A stretch of 64,000 nt of DNA from Costus lasius (Eukaryota > Streptophyta > Magnoliopsida > Zingiberales > Costaceae): the NCBI GenBank assembly GCA_027563935.2, contig JANVAS020000222.1, positions 2,976,001 to 3,040,000 on the forward strand. Reading direction: 5' to 3'. Of this stretch, positions 32,832-43,937 are shown one piece after another (position 1 is the first letter of the stretch; each line of letters opens with the position of its first letter). A program made the position numbers and the translations under genes. The notes under the pieces were generated by a model. It had not been told where the DNA came from, did no database searches, and saw nothing but the letters and a program-made list of their open reading frames with translations.

Positions 32832-34175
32832 GACCTTATGGTCGACTCAAGTCAGTTAGGACTTGGTGCATGCAAGGGCAGTGGATCTGACTAGGTTGGA
32901 TGAGTGGATCCCTAGTAATGGACCGTTGTAAGGTAGTAAGGGCGAATAAGGAAATTAAAAATTGATCCCATGGGGTTTTCGAAAATTTTAATTTTTGTGA
33001 TGGATCACATGATTGCTGATTGGATGCATATGTTTGTCTATTTAGTCTTATGTGGGCTGCTCATATTAATTGTGTGCTGTGCTGGGGCCTGCGTGCCTGG
33101 GATTTAAAATTGTAAATTAATTATTGTGATCTGCGCATCACATTGCTTTAATTTATAAAATGTAATTGACCTGCGTGTCAATCTTGTCTAGATAGTTAAA
33201 TTTGTAATTTAATTAGACAAGAGCACAGAGTACACTTGGCAGAGGCGCTTGCAGCAGAGGCTTGACCAGGTGGGAGGTCCAGGGTTCAACTCTAGGACCT
33301 GGCGCATTTTCCCAGGTGGGCGCACCTGTGCTGCAATTGGCGCTTGGGCCCTGGGTTGGGCCAGATGAGCAGCAAAAGACCCATGAAGAGCAAGTGAAGA
33401 CTTAAGTTAGGTTAAGGTCTCACTAGGGCTATGGGCTTTTACCACATAAGATTCATGCTTTCTTTTATTTATTGTTTAAATATTAGAATTGCATGATTAA
33501 GTTTATCTTCTGCTATCACCATAGGAATTGCATGATAGTGAAGAAGATAAAAGACCGTTAAAATCCAACGCTAAAATATCAAGCTCGTAAGCCTTCTGAC
33601 GCGAAACCTCACTGTTCTGATTATCGTTGGAGCCGTGTTGTACCCACTCAGTGGGCACGTCCATCTATCTTCAGAGGGTGCGGGATTACACCTGTGTGTT
33701 ACAGAGTAGGGATTTATCCCTTCTCGTTGCTCAGCATAACACATGGTGGTCCAGGGAGTAGGTCGGGTCAGCTTGACCGTGTAGCCTACATATGTGGCGC
33801 ATATGGTAGCACATGGAGGCAGCCATCTGTGGGGTCAGAGACTGTGTTGTACCAACTCAGTTGGCACAGTCTGCTGGATTGCCCAGATGAAGGGGAATCG
33901 CACGGGTTGGCGATCGGCAGGGACTGCCTACCGGAGATTAGTGCTTGTACTCTCTGTGCATCTTATCTCGCCTGAGCGGGACGCGGAGACCAAGTATGAA
34001 ATCCGGATCCCATCTCACTAAAAGAGTTCTACTCTTTCGGGCTGTTTTGTTGGATTTTTCAAGCCTGATAAAATAGTGAGAAAAAGAATCTTTCTTAAGT
34101 CCTGATTGATTCTTATACATTGATACTGACCTTGCTGTTCTTGCATTGTTGTAGATACCTGCAGCAACGAACACC
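32832..34175 (+). other. Leader of H, second part (after J insertion)
   Basis: It continues the H leader from 14532. The tRNA-like module is at 33237-33293 (GGTTCAACTC in the loop region instead of GGTTCGACCC). Hairpins lie at 33643-33655 (CCCACTCAGTGGG) and 33852-33864 (CCAACTCAGTTGG). TTGTTGTAG lies shortly before the gag ATG. Without J the leader is about 1.84 kb, as in J and A. No protein is encoded. Confidence 0.85.
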
Positions 34176-37100
34176 ATGAACTTCAATGTGCGATCCCTAC
34201 TGGAAAGGGAGAAGTTTGCTGGGCCGAACTTCTCTGACTGGTTTGGACACCTTAAGATCGTTCTTAAGGCAGAGAGGAAACTGTATGTCCTCGAGACGGC
34301 GATACCGCCGCAGCCCGCTCCGAACGCCGCAAGGGCGGTTCGGGAAGCCTACGAAAAGCACGTCAATGATAGCATTGATGTCGCTTGCCTGATGCTAGCG
34401 TCTATGACGCCACCGCTGCAGCGTCAGCATGAGGATATGTCGGCTATACAGATTATAGCGAACCTCAAGATGCTGTATGCTGCACAGGCGAGGACAGAGC
34501 GCTACAATTTGACGAAGCTCTTCTTTCAGAGCAAACTGGCTGAAGGGAGCCCAGTGGGAGCTCACGTGCTCAAGATGATTGGGCACAAGGAAGCTCTGGA
34601 GAAACTGGGGCACACCATCAACCAGGAGCTTGCTGTGGACATTATTCTGCAGTCTCTCCCGCCTTCATTCGACGCGTTCATTATTAATTTTAATATGAAC
34701 AAAATCGATTGTACTCCGGTAGAGCTGCTGAATATGCTCTTGACCACTGAGGAGACTCTGAAGGGTAAGCCTTCGACCTCTGTCTTAATGGTTCCTTCGA
34801 GGAACAAGAAGAAGGGGAAGAAGGGCAAGGCCCCGGTCAAAAGCTACAGCAAGGCTTTGAAGCAAAAGGTCAAGCGGTCCAAGGAATACAGGTGTTTCCA
34901 CTGTGGCCAGCTGGGTCACTGGAAGAAGGACTGTAAAGCGCTCCAAGGAGATAAGAGGGGAAGCTTCGCTTCTGGCTCAGGTATATTCGTGACTGAGGTC
35001 ATGTTTTCTTCTTCTATATCATGGGTGTTGGACACTGCATGTGGAGTTCACATTTGTTCAAATGTACAGGAACTCAAGAGAAGAAGGCAGGTGGGACAGC
35101 ATGAGGTGGACCTACGCGTTGGAAACGGAGCACGGGTTGCTGCTGTTGCTGTAGGAGACTACTTCATTTCTTTACCATCTGGCATTGTATTGGAACTAGA
35201 CAATTGTTACTTTGTTCCCAGTATTACTAAAAATATTATCTCCATTCCTGCTCTTGTCAGGAAGGGATTTTCCTTTGAATGCAATATTTCAAAGTGTGTT
35301 TTATCTTTAGATAATATTGTTTATGCAACTGGTTCAATTAACAATGGATTATTCATGTTGGACATGGAATGTTCAATACAGCAAATTGATATTAAGAAAG
35401 CCAAGTATGCTGATGACAGCACCTTGCTATGGCATAGTCGTTTAGGCCATATTAACGAGAAACGCATTAAGCGGTTGCATGATCATGGACTGCTGGGATC
35501 ATTCTCCTACAAGGAGATTGATACATGCAAAGCTTGTTTGATGGGTAAAATGACGAAGTCACCTTTTCCTCATAAAGGTCAAAGGGCTTCAGGTTTACTT
35601 GACCTTATACGCACTGATGTGTGTGGGCCATTTAGTAAACATGCCAGAGGTGGCTATCAGTACTTCATTACCTTTACTGATGATTTCAGTAGGTATGGCT
35701 ATGTCTATCTGATGAGACATAAGAGTGAATCTTTTGACAAGTTCAAAGAGTTCAAAAATGAAGTACAAAATCAGCTAGGCCGAAATATCAAGGCACTTCG
35801 CTCAGATCGAGGTGGAGAATACCTAAGTCATGCGTTTACTGACTATCTGAAGGAGTGTGGGATTATCTCACAGCTCACTCCGCCAGGAACACCGCAATGG
35901 AATGGTGTGTCCGAAAGGAGAAATAGAACGTTACTTGATATGGTTCGTTCTATGATGAGTCAGGCTAATCTACCTTACTCCTTTTGGGGTTTTGCACTGG
36001 AAACAGCTGCAAAGGTACTAAACCGAGTGCCATCCAAGGCAGTTTCTAAGACTCCATATGAGTTATGGTATGGGAAACAGCCGAGCTTGACATTTATCAG
36101 GATCTGGGGCTGCGAGGCTTATGTTAAAAAGCTCGCCTCTGGGAAACTAGAGAGCAGATCTGACAAATGTATCTTTGTCGGTTACCCTAAGGAAACTAAG
36201 GGTTATTATTTCTTCGATCCCAAAGAGAACAAGGTTTTTGTTGCTCGGACGGCCATATTTCTTGAGAAGGAGTTTCTTCTGCAAGAGGCCAGTGGGAGAG
36301 AAATAATGCTGGATGAGAATCCAGAGGAAGGACAAAGTAGTCAAGCACAGTTGGATGAGCCTGAGCCGGTAGAACAGGTTATTGAACAACCTGAGGCTCA
36401 AATATCACGGGAACCGCGAAGATCGGGAAGGATTCGTCGACAGCCTGAGCGCTATGACGGAGTCTACATCATTGATAATGATGAACCCCTCACTTATGCG
36501 GATGCGGTCAGTGGACCGGAGTCAGCGAGATGGCTTGAAGCTATGCGCGCCGAGATGGACTCCATGTCAGATAACCAAGTTTGGGATTTGGTTGATCCGC
36601 CTCCGGGAGTAATCCCTATAGGCTGTAAATGGATCTTCAAGAAGAAGATTGACATGGATGGTAACGTGGTTACCTATAAAGGCAGGCTAGTTGTGAAAGG
36701 TTTCAAACAAATCTACGGGATAGATTATGATGAAACTTTCTCACCTGTAGCCATGTTTAAGTCTATTCGGATTCTTTTCGCGATAGCTGCATACTATGAT
36801 TATGAGATCTGGCAGATGGATGTGAAAACAGCTTTCCTTAATGGAAATCTGGATGAGGATGTGTACATGACACAACCAGAAGGTTTCACTAATCCAGCAG
36901 ATCGTCATAAGATATGCAAGTTAAAGAAGTCCATTTATGGACTTAAGCAAGCATCTAGAAGCTGGAATATTCGTTTGGATGAATCAGTTACTGAATTTGG
37001 TTTCATCAAGAACGAGGATGACCCGTGTGTATATAAGAGGTTTAGTGGGAGCGTGATTACTTTCTTAGTCCTCTACGTCGATGACATCTTGATCATTGGA

Positions 37101-38057
37101 AATGACATTCCTGAAATGCATGCTGTGAAAGCATGGCTGAGGAAATGTTTCCAGATGAAAGATTTAGGAGAAGCAGCCTATGTGTTAGGTGTGAAGATCT
37201 ACAGGGATAGATCTAAGAGGCTTCTCGGGCTGTGCCAGAGTACTTACATCGATAAAGTCCTGGAGAGATTTCATTTAGAGAATTCTAAACGAGGATATCT
37301 TCCAGTCAGACATGGTCTGAATCTTTCGAAGAGTCAGTGTCCACAAACACAGACTGAGAAAGATGAAATGGACAATACGCCTTATGCTTCGGCTATTGGA
37401 TCCATTATGTATGCGATCTTGTGTACTCGCCCAGACGTTGCTTACGGGTTAAGCGTGACCAGTCGTTTCCAAGGTAATCCAGGTGTGGCGCACTGGATTG
37501 CAGTCAAGAACATTTTAAAATATCTGCGGAGGACCAAAGATATGTTCTTGATATATGGTGGTCAGGAAGAACTCAGTATAGAGGGATATACTGACGCTTC
37601 GTTCCAGTCGGACCAGGATGATTTCCGATCGCAATCAGGCTATGTTTTTAGCTTGAATGGAGGTGCAGTGGTGTGGAAGAGTTTCAAACAGTCAACTGTT
37701 GCTGATTCCACAACAGAAGCCGAGTATGTTGCAGCCTCGGAAGCATCCAAGGAGGCAGTGTGGATTCGTAAGTTCGTGAGAGAACTTGGTGTCGTTCCTT
37801 CGAGTGCAGATCCTTTGGTTATCTTCTGTGATAACACTGGAGCAATCGCACAAGCAAAGGAACCACGGTCGCACCAGAAGTCCAAGCACATACAGAGACG
37901 GTTTCATTTGATCAGGGAGATCATTGATCGTGGCGAGATCAAAATCTGCAAGGTTCATACAGATGACAATCTGGCAGACCCGCTTACCAAGCCTCTGGCG
38001 CAGCAGAAGCATGAGAAGCACTGTAATAATATGGGTTTGAGATTTCTCAACCATTAG
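34176..38057 (+). CDS. Copia gag-pol polyprotein of H (1293 aa, intact)
   Basis: This is the complete single-ORF Gag-Pol. Domains by residue: UBN2-type gag 1-200; basic linker 208-238; CCHC knuckle C240, C243, H248, C253; protease D286 in WVLDTACG (DTA where D[ST]G is usual); integrase zinc site H420, H425, C451, C454; integrase catalytic D481, D544, E580 (35 residues between the last two); linker with RRSGRIRRQPERY near 748-760; reverse transcriptase FSPVA near 855-859 and YVDD with D969 and D970; RNase H D1140, E1181 or E1183, and D1219. The start ATG is in the same context as J; the stop is followed by the PPT. One difference from J and K is Val at 840 in GRLVVKGF, where they have Ala. All key catalytic residues I can name are present. 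Confidence 0.96.
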   Translation: MNFNVRSLLEREKFAGPNFSDWFGHLKIVLKAERKLYVLETAIPPQPAPNAARAVREAYEKHVNDSIDVACLMLASMTPPLQRQHEDMSAIQIIANLKMLYAAQARTERYNLTKLFFQSKLAEGSPVGAHVLKMIGHKEALEKLGHTINQELAVDIILQSLPPSFDAFIINFNMNKIDCTPVELLNMLLTTEETLKGKPSTSVLMVPSRNKKKGKKGKAPVKSYSKALKQKVKRSKEYRCFHCGQLGHWKKDCKALQGDKRGSFASGSGIFVTEVMFSSSISWVLDTACGVHICSNVQELKRRRQVGQHEVDLRVGNGARVAAVAVGDYFISLPSGIVLELDNCYFVPSITKNIISIPALVRKGFSFECNISKCVLSLDNIVYATGSINNGLFMLDMECSIQQIDIKKAKYADDSTLLWHSRLGHINEKRIKRLHDHGLLGSFSYKEIDTCKACLMGKMTKSPFPHKGQRASGLLDLIRTDVCGPFSKHARGGYQYFITFTDDFSRYGYVYLMRHKSESFDKFKEFKNEVQNQLGRNIKALRSDRGGEYLSHAFTDYLKECGIISQLTPPGTPQWNGVSERRNRTLLDMVRSMMSQANLPYSFWGFALETAAKVLNRVPSKAVSKTPYELWYGKQPSLTFIRIWGCEAYVKKLASGKLESRSDKCIFVGYPKETKGYYFFDPKENKVFVARTAIFLEKEFLLQEASGREIMLDENPEEGQSSQAQLDEPEPVEQVIEQPEAQISREPRRSGRIRRQPERYDGVYIIDNDEPLTYADAVSGPESARWLEAMRAEMDSMSDNQVWDLVDPPPGVIPIGCKWIFKKKIDMDGNVVTYKGRLVVKGFKQIYGIDYDETFSPVAMFKSIRILFAIAAYYDYEIWQMDVKTAFLNGNLDEDVYMTQPEGFTNPADRHKICKLKKSIYGLKQASRSWNIRLDESVTEFGFIKNEDDPCVYKRFSGSVITFLVLYVDDILIIGNDIPEMHAVKAWLRKCFQMKDLGEAAYVLGVKIYRDRSKRLLGLCQSTYIDKVLERFHLENSKRGYLPVRHGLNLSKSQCPQTQTEKDEMDNTPYASAIGSIMYAILCTRPDVAYGLSVTSRFQGNPGVAHWIAVKNILKYLRRTKDMFLIYGGQEELSIEGYTDASFQSDQDDFRSQSGYVFSLNGGAVVWKSFKQSTVADSTTEAEYVAASEASKEAVWIRKFVRELGVVPSSADPLVIFCDNTGAIAQAKEPRSHQKSKHIQRRFHLIREIIDRGEIKICKVHTDDNLADPLTKPLAQQKHEKHCNNMGLRFLNH

Positions 38058-38066
38058 ATTAAGTGC

Positions 38067-38076
38067 AAGTGGGAGA
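38067..38076 (+). other. Polypurine tract of element H
   Basis: AAGTGGGAGA, one base before the 3' LTR at 38078; the plus-strand priming site for reverse transcription. Confidence 0.85.
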
Positions 38077-38077
38077 T

Positions 38078-39771
38078 TGTTGGGGTATGCCCTTAAGGCT
38101 AATGTTTGAGGCCATGGGAATGTATCTGTATCATGTAATAAACTGTTATGTTTATAAAGGCATGGTTGTTATTCAGTTAGCTACATTATCTGCTGCAATA
38201 TATGTTCTTCTGAATAATGTCTCAAAGCTGTTCAGCTAGGCTGACATGCTATAAGTCCTTAGTCGAGATATCTTGGTGAACATGAGACAGCCTTGATATG
38301 TTTGAGACTAATATGTGTTCTGATCTTATAGGATGCTTCGAGCATGGAATAAGATGTAGACTCATGGGTACATGGGATGTACTGGACAGACCCTACTATT
38401 ATGTTCAATTGTTTGTCACAATGTGAATATTCCTTGAATGTGACAAGTGGCACATTTCCTCTGACTTGAGATCACTTGTGTTTTCTAAATGATGATTGTC
38501 ATTGTTTTGAGATAGTTCAATATCATTTGAAACATAATGATTATAGACTATCTTGGATGGTGAGCTTGAATCAGGTTAGGGCACTAGTGATAGACATAGG
38601 ATTGCCGTCTCCTTGTTTAAGGAGTGTGATGTTCTAAAGGGGCCCCCTGGATGGGATGATTGAGAGAGTGTATGGCCATACCCAGATGACTGTGTTCATC
38701 TGATCTAATCATGCTCATCATATTGGAGTTACAAGCTTGACAGGCTTGTCCAATAAGAACATCCAGTGGCAAAGGAAATTTGCATGCCTTGTGAATTGGA
38801 TTCACACTTGTGCTGTATTTTGGGTGTAGTCTTGGAAGACTCTTTCCTTTATATCGGGAGACAGTGATGTGTTGCTAGATACCCCTCACTGATCGTGATA
38901 ATGAGAATTATCGTTACCGACATTTAGAGGAAACCCTCAGGGTCACACAATTTGATGATATGGCTTACTTAAGTCAGATCGTGTGGACTGAATTGTTTGG
39001 GTTCAGTTTAAAGGGATTTAATCTCTGATTGTAAGTGAGATCTGGTCTGATCATGTTTGATTGATTAGGGCTTGAGATCGGTAAGCTTCGATCGAGAGAA
39101 TGGATGCTCGATCGGTGAGATCAGGAGCATCAGGAGATGAACGGTTAGATCTGGAGCCTTAGGGTTTAATTGAGATCTAGACCATATTGCTTGGGTTAAT
39201 TGGTCTTGGACCAAACCGAAATGAACCAGCTCATTGGTTGAGCGTGTGGTTCAATTTAAGAGAGGTTTGCGATTGGGGTAAACCCATGATCGCATATGGA
39301 AGAGTGGCTTTCTATTTTTAGAAAGCATGTCACTTACGTGACCACGATTCGTGTGGTCTCTCTTCACGCCTCCCTCTCGCTCTATTGTCGTCGCTTGACT
39401 TTGCTCTTGGGGCATTCTCTCGTGAAGAAGAAGTGGACGACATTGGGAGAGTTTTCGCCAAGCAAGAAATTTTTCTCCTTCCCTTTCCATTCGATCAAGG
39501 ATACTTGGACGATCCTTGCTAGCACAAGGGACGACAAGAAGAAGCGCATCTTCATCTTGTGTGTGATGATTTGGAGAAGATCTTCTTTGGTCTTTGCTTC
39601 CAAGGCGCCATCCAATCGATGGCCATGGTATGAATCACATCCTATTTATTTAAGCTTTCAAAGTTGATCATCTTATACATGCTTTGCGATTCTTGAAACC
39701 CCCTTCCGCTGCTATATTCCCTTATATGCGCCATGCTGGGTTTCGCCCCCCTCTTGAAAGGGGTCCTAACA
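38078..39771 (+). repeat. 3' LTR of copia element H
   Basis: 1694 bp, partner of 12346-14039, ending GGTCCTAACA. It is followed by the second CCTCT target duplication (39772-39776). GTATGGCCATAC is at 38670-38681. Confidence 0.95.
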
Positions 39772-39776
39772 CCTCT

Positions 39777-40457
39777 CGGCGTGAGGCCGAACCCTAAGGA
39801 TGTCTCCCTTAATTTGTCTCTAGACAATGGATTAAAATTAGGGCTTTCGCTCCCCCCCCCCCCCCCCCCCCCGCGTCTTCTCCTCGTTGAGATGAGTTTA
39901 TAGCTTCTTTCGGATCTAAATTTGGTGGTCCATACTCGAGAAATCATCTTTGCAAGAAATCCGTGGAAGAATCGGGCATCTGGGTGTAAATTACGACACA
40001 GTAATGGAAATTACAGTAGTACCGTAATTGCTGCAAAATATTCTATATGGAATCTATTCCAAAATTTTACGGTACTGTGAATAATTTTACAGCACTGCCG
40101 TAATTTGCCAAAAAAATTTCAGAATTAAGCCGCTGTGGAAATCGTTACTGTAGTGCCATAATTACTGATTACAGCCGTAAAAACGATTACGGCACTACCG
40201 TAATTTCTCCAGAAAACTTGGTTTGACTTGAAATTTGATGTGTAGTGTCCTCTTGATGATAAAAATTTGCCCATGTGTCGGATTTGCTTGAAAAGACATC
40301 AAAACAATGCCTTTTACCTGAAATTGATCAAAGACCAAGAAAAGTGTAGATTCCGAATCATTTGACAAATAAAGCTTAAAAACAGGCAAAAGAGCATAAA
40401 TATGACACGAAAAGACTAATGAAATGACAAAAGATACTATGAATTTTGGTGTCATCA
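39777..40457 (-). repeat. 3' LTR of gypsy element G2, right part
   Basis: It continues the LTR cut at 12345 and ends GGTGTCATCA at 40457 (minus-strand LTR start TGATGACACC). It parallels about 10080-10777 of G1. It includes a run of 21 C and a cluster of TTACGG/CCGTAA motifs (39985-40205). Confidence 0.82.
39852..39872. repeat. Poly-C run in the LTR of G2
   Basis: Twenty-one consecutive C. The corresponding site in G1 (near 10140-10155) lacks such a run. It is a slippage or assembly length uncertainty. Confidence 0.9.
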
Positions 40458-41887
40458 AACACATAAGGCTCAAACATTGCTTGTCCTCAAGCAAATAAAT
40501 AGAATAAAGAACAATGCCAAGTATGGAAAATATGCTCTTTTATGAAAAATAAATTTGTAAAATATAATCGCTCATGAAATATTCCACCAATTTCTTACAT
40601 AAAATTTCAGATAAATACATCGTCCTCTGAAATTAATCTTTAAGATTGATAACTTTGACCAAATAAAACTTTGCAACTTGCATAATAAAATGAATCTCAA
40701 TTTCATGATTTCACTCAAGTTTCAGTTTAATTCTATCATACCTTTGTTTATAGGAATAGGATGTCTAAAATCTTTTTTCACATCAAAATCTTTCTTTCCA
40801 AAATTTTCTTTTATTGTAATTTTGATGGTATGTCCCCACATAGATAAACACTTTTGCACTTCAATCCTTGTCTTTAGTACCACTGTCAATTTTACACAGT
40901 GCCAAGTAGGGGAGTTATTTTTTTTTCTCCTTTTTTTTTTCTATATACTTCAACCCATATCTTCGGTACCACTGCCAATTTTACGCAGTGCCAAGTAGGG
41001 GAGTCTCTCGCTCTTTTTGGATCTTGGATTCTTTCTTCTCAACAAATAGTAAGATAAACTAAACATCAACTAGGTTAATCAATTGACATCAATTCAAAAA
41101 TTACACTCATATGCCCATTTTATTCAAGAAAGATGATTCACTTTTAGATTGCATTCATAAAACAACATACCTACCCAAAACCTTATGCATCAATCAATGA
41201 AAAATTTCAGCAACTAGGTATATTAAAGAAATAAATTTAACATAATAGGTATATCTCCATCATAGGCATATGCATGAATATTTATCATCATAGAAAAATC
41301 TACACACCTCTCATCACATGGATTCAAGTCATAAAAAATTTGAACATCAAAAATGTCAATATGAATGCAAAAGGTGTGAAGCATCAAACTCATACAATCA
41401 TGATCAAACATGTAACATGATAGATTCAAGCAATGACATCAAATAGAAATCTCATAAGTGATACAATCATAGCAAAGAAAAACAAATCAAATGGCAACAC
41501 CATACAAGCTCAATCATCGTCACAAAACTAGGAAGTGCAGACAATACTCACAAAACTATATAGCAAGCTCAATCATCGTCAGGCCAGATGCAGCTGGGTC
41601 CAAAGATGTGCCTTCTAAAAAAATTTACCTACACAATTTAAGATACATGAGGCTCAGATCAAAAATAGTCTCTTACTTTTAAAAAAATAGAAATCAGAGA
41701 TATCATTAGAGGTCCGAAGAGGGTGTCGGTGGAAGGAGCTGATGCAGGCGAGAAGTAGTGGAACAAATGCTAGCTGAAGAGCTGCTAGTGATGAAGATAA
41801 TGGTGTTGAAAGTAGAGTGGTGATGAGTAGTCTCCAGTCGCCAGTTGGAGATTACAGTCCTAGAGGCAATGTCATCGGCTGGTGGGC
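40458..41887 (-). mobile_element. 3' internal region of gypsy element G2 (non-coding)
   Basis: Adjoining the LTR is CTTGAGGACAAGC (minus), then AT-rich DNA with two hairpin repeats of the CACTGC...GCAGTG type (about 40880-40915 and 40968-41004), as in G1. From 41005 to 41887 it remains AT-rich without recognisable coding sequence. A 17-bp direct repeat AAGCTCAATCATCGTCA lies near 41508 and 41566. The stretch is cut at 41888 by the LTR of G3 in opposite orientation. No pol is seen; it would lie beyond G3, outside the window. Confidence 0.75.
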
Positions 41888-43664
41888 TGATGACACCGAA
41901 ATTCATCGTGATTTCTATGCCATTTTATTGATATTTATGTGTCATATTCATAGACTTTTGCTTATTTTTATGCCATATTTTATCAATATTTGCGGAATCT
42001 ACACGCTTTTCTATTTTTGATTATTTTCAGTCAAAAAGGCATGTTTTTCAGTCTATTTTGAGCAATCCAAGTGCATAATTGAATTCACAACATCAAAGGA
42101 GGATCACACATCAAATTTCAGGAAATTTGGCGCTTTAGAGCAAATTACGGCACCACCAACAAATTCCTTACGGTACCGTAATTTCGAGCTTTACCGGGCA
42201 AAGAATCGATGAACATTACGGCACTACCGTAAATATCTTTACGGTGTCATAATGAATGGGCGATTTTGCATAGAGACTTTGAGACGCTTACGGCACCGTA
42301 ATTCGAGTCAATTTTTCACCTGAGAGATTGTTCACAATACGACACTACTGTAAGATTCATTACGGCCGTAATTGTGATGCTGCTCGCGACTTTCTTGGTC
42401 AACTCCGAAGCCCAATTTTTGCGCAGTTAATTGCGGATGATCCAGGCACTTATATTCGAATCTGTAAGAAGGCGAAAGGGAGCCATCACCGAGACGAAGA
42501 CAAGCACACCAAAAGCCCTAATGTTCGTTCACCATTGAGAGAGAAATTGCTTCACACGTCGCCGCCCTAGGTTTCGCTGCTAGGAAGCGTACAACGTATC
42601 TCCGGCCATGAAATTTGAGTGGAAGCTACGCATAGAGGGGGAGAAGGAGCACCTAAAGTTTCAAAGTGAACGGAGATCAGACAGAGGAGAAATCACCAGA
42701 AAACCGAGTGCCGCCGCTATTCGCCCAGATTATGGCCGTAAACTTCTTTACGGTCGTACCGTAATTTTCACTCCTCCTCTATTTTGATTTTCTTCATCAT
42801 GAATCCTTGTAATCTTCCCTCTATGATAACTTAAACCTCTTTTGGGACATGGGGGAGTAATTCACTTGAGTTTTAATGACTAGATGACTATCTTTTCTAC
42901 TATTTAATCTCGTTTAATCTTAGCATGATGATTTTACTCATGTGGTGTTTTGTTCTTAGACTCTCCTTAGATCTATATTATTATTTATGTTTTAGAATTT
43001 TCGCTATTGACTGAAAAGTAATTGCTTGAGAATTCGGAACCCTAGAATTGCATGATAGGAACCCTTTTTAAGTTAGTTCTTATTTTTTGATTCTAGTAAG
43101 CTAACTACCATGATAATAATATAAATCTAGGATTGAGTCTAAGCTTTCAAACATGGAGATGTTGTGCGAAAGCAAAGATCGGAACGTTAGAGAACCTTGA
43201 GTAAAACTAGTGTTGAGATTCGGATACACGAAAGTGATCCTTGAAATTCCATTAGAGATTATCGACTTAGAACTTGGATGTACGAAAGTGATTCTTGAGT
43301 TCTCAGTTTGATGATTTACTTATCATTAGCGTTGGGACGACTTTTGCGCGAGGGAGAAGATTTATCCCTGCATGGTTGTCTGCACAAAAGTGAGATAATC
43401 CTTTTATTCAAGTAAATTGCATCTTTGTCATGTTGAAATTAAACAGATGAAATCCCTATTCATGTCTAGTCATAAAAATTAAAATGAATGAAACCCTCTC
43501 TCTGATAATTTCGTTTCAGCGCTTTGGTCTTCGTTTGCTAGTTTGCACTCTTTCGATTTCCTAGATAGTGAAAAATCAATTATTCGGTACTCAGCAACAT
43601 AGGTCCCTGTGGATTCGATACTTTATTTATTACTTCGAGTATTCATACACTTGCGGACACAATA
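41888..43664 (+). repeat. 5' LTR of gypsy element G3
   Basis: This plus-strand LTR (about 1777 bp) runs from TGATGACACC to a degenerate end ACACAATA; the homologous ends in G1 and G2 read ACAACA or its equivalent. It is the reverse complement homologue of the G1 and G2 LTRs. The PBS follows. TTACGG/CCGTAA motifs cluster at 42145-42375 and 42735-42770. Confidence 0.82.
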
Positions 43665-43670
43665 AGTTTT

Positions 43671-43688
43671 TGGCGCCATTGCTGGGGA
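43671..43688 (+). other. Primer binding site, element G3 (tRNA-Asp type)
   Basis: TGGCGCCATTGCTGGGGA closely resembles the tRNA-Asp-complementary PBS typical of Tat/Athila gypsy elements (TGGCGCCGTTGCCGGGGA), with two changes. Confidence 0.8.
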
Positions 43689-43937
43689 CCTTAGTTTTTG
43701 TTGATATCGAAGACATTGAGATTATTGCTAGACTAGGTTTTTATTTACTGTTTTTATTTTATTTAGTTTTCTTGAAATCACTTGATCTATCTACTTTGCA
43801 TGTGCAGGAGTCTCAGGTCAGGACCACTTGTTCCATTGGATCCTGAAATTAACAAAACACTTAGAGTGCGCAGGAAGTTAAGACTGGAAGAGGATTTACA
43901 AGAAATATCACAGGAGATACAAGAAGAAATTGTGGAG

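Larger units (their letters stand above)
12346..39771 (+). mobile_element. Copia element H, complete, carrying nested J and K
   Basis: This is a full Ty1/copia element inserted in the LTR of G2. Both ends are flanked by the target duplication CCTCT (12341-12345 and 39772-39776). The LTRs are 12346-14039 and 38078-39771, both 1694 bp, with about five differences seen by eye. Its leader is split by J (14533-32826). Without nested insertions H is about 9.1 kb. PBS, open gag-pol and PPT are all present, so H has everything needed for autonomous movement as far as sequence shows. Confidence 0.95.

Noticed and set aside
41706..41906. Possible short protein on the minus strand next to G3
   Set aside because: Serine-rich low complexity, partly within the LTR of G3; no support.
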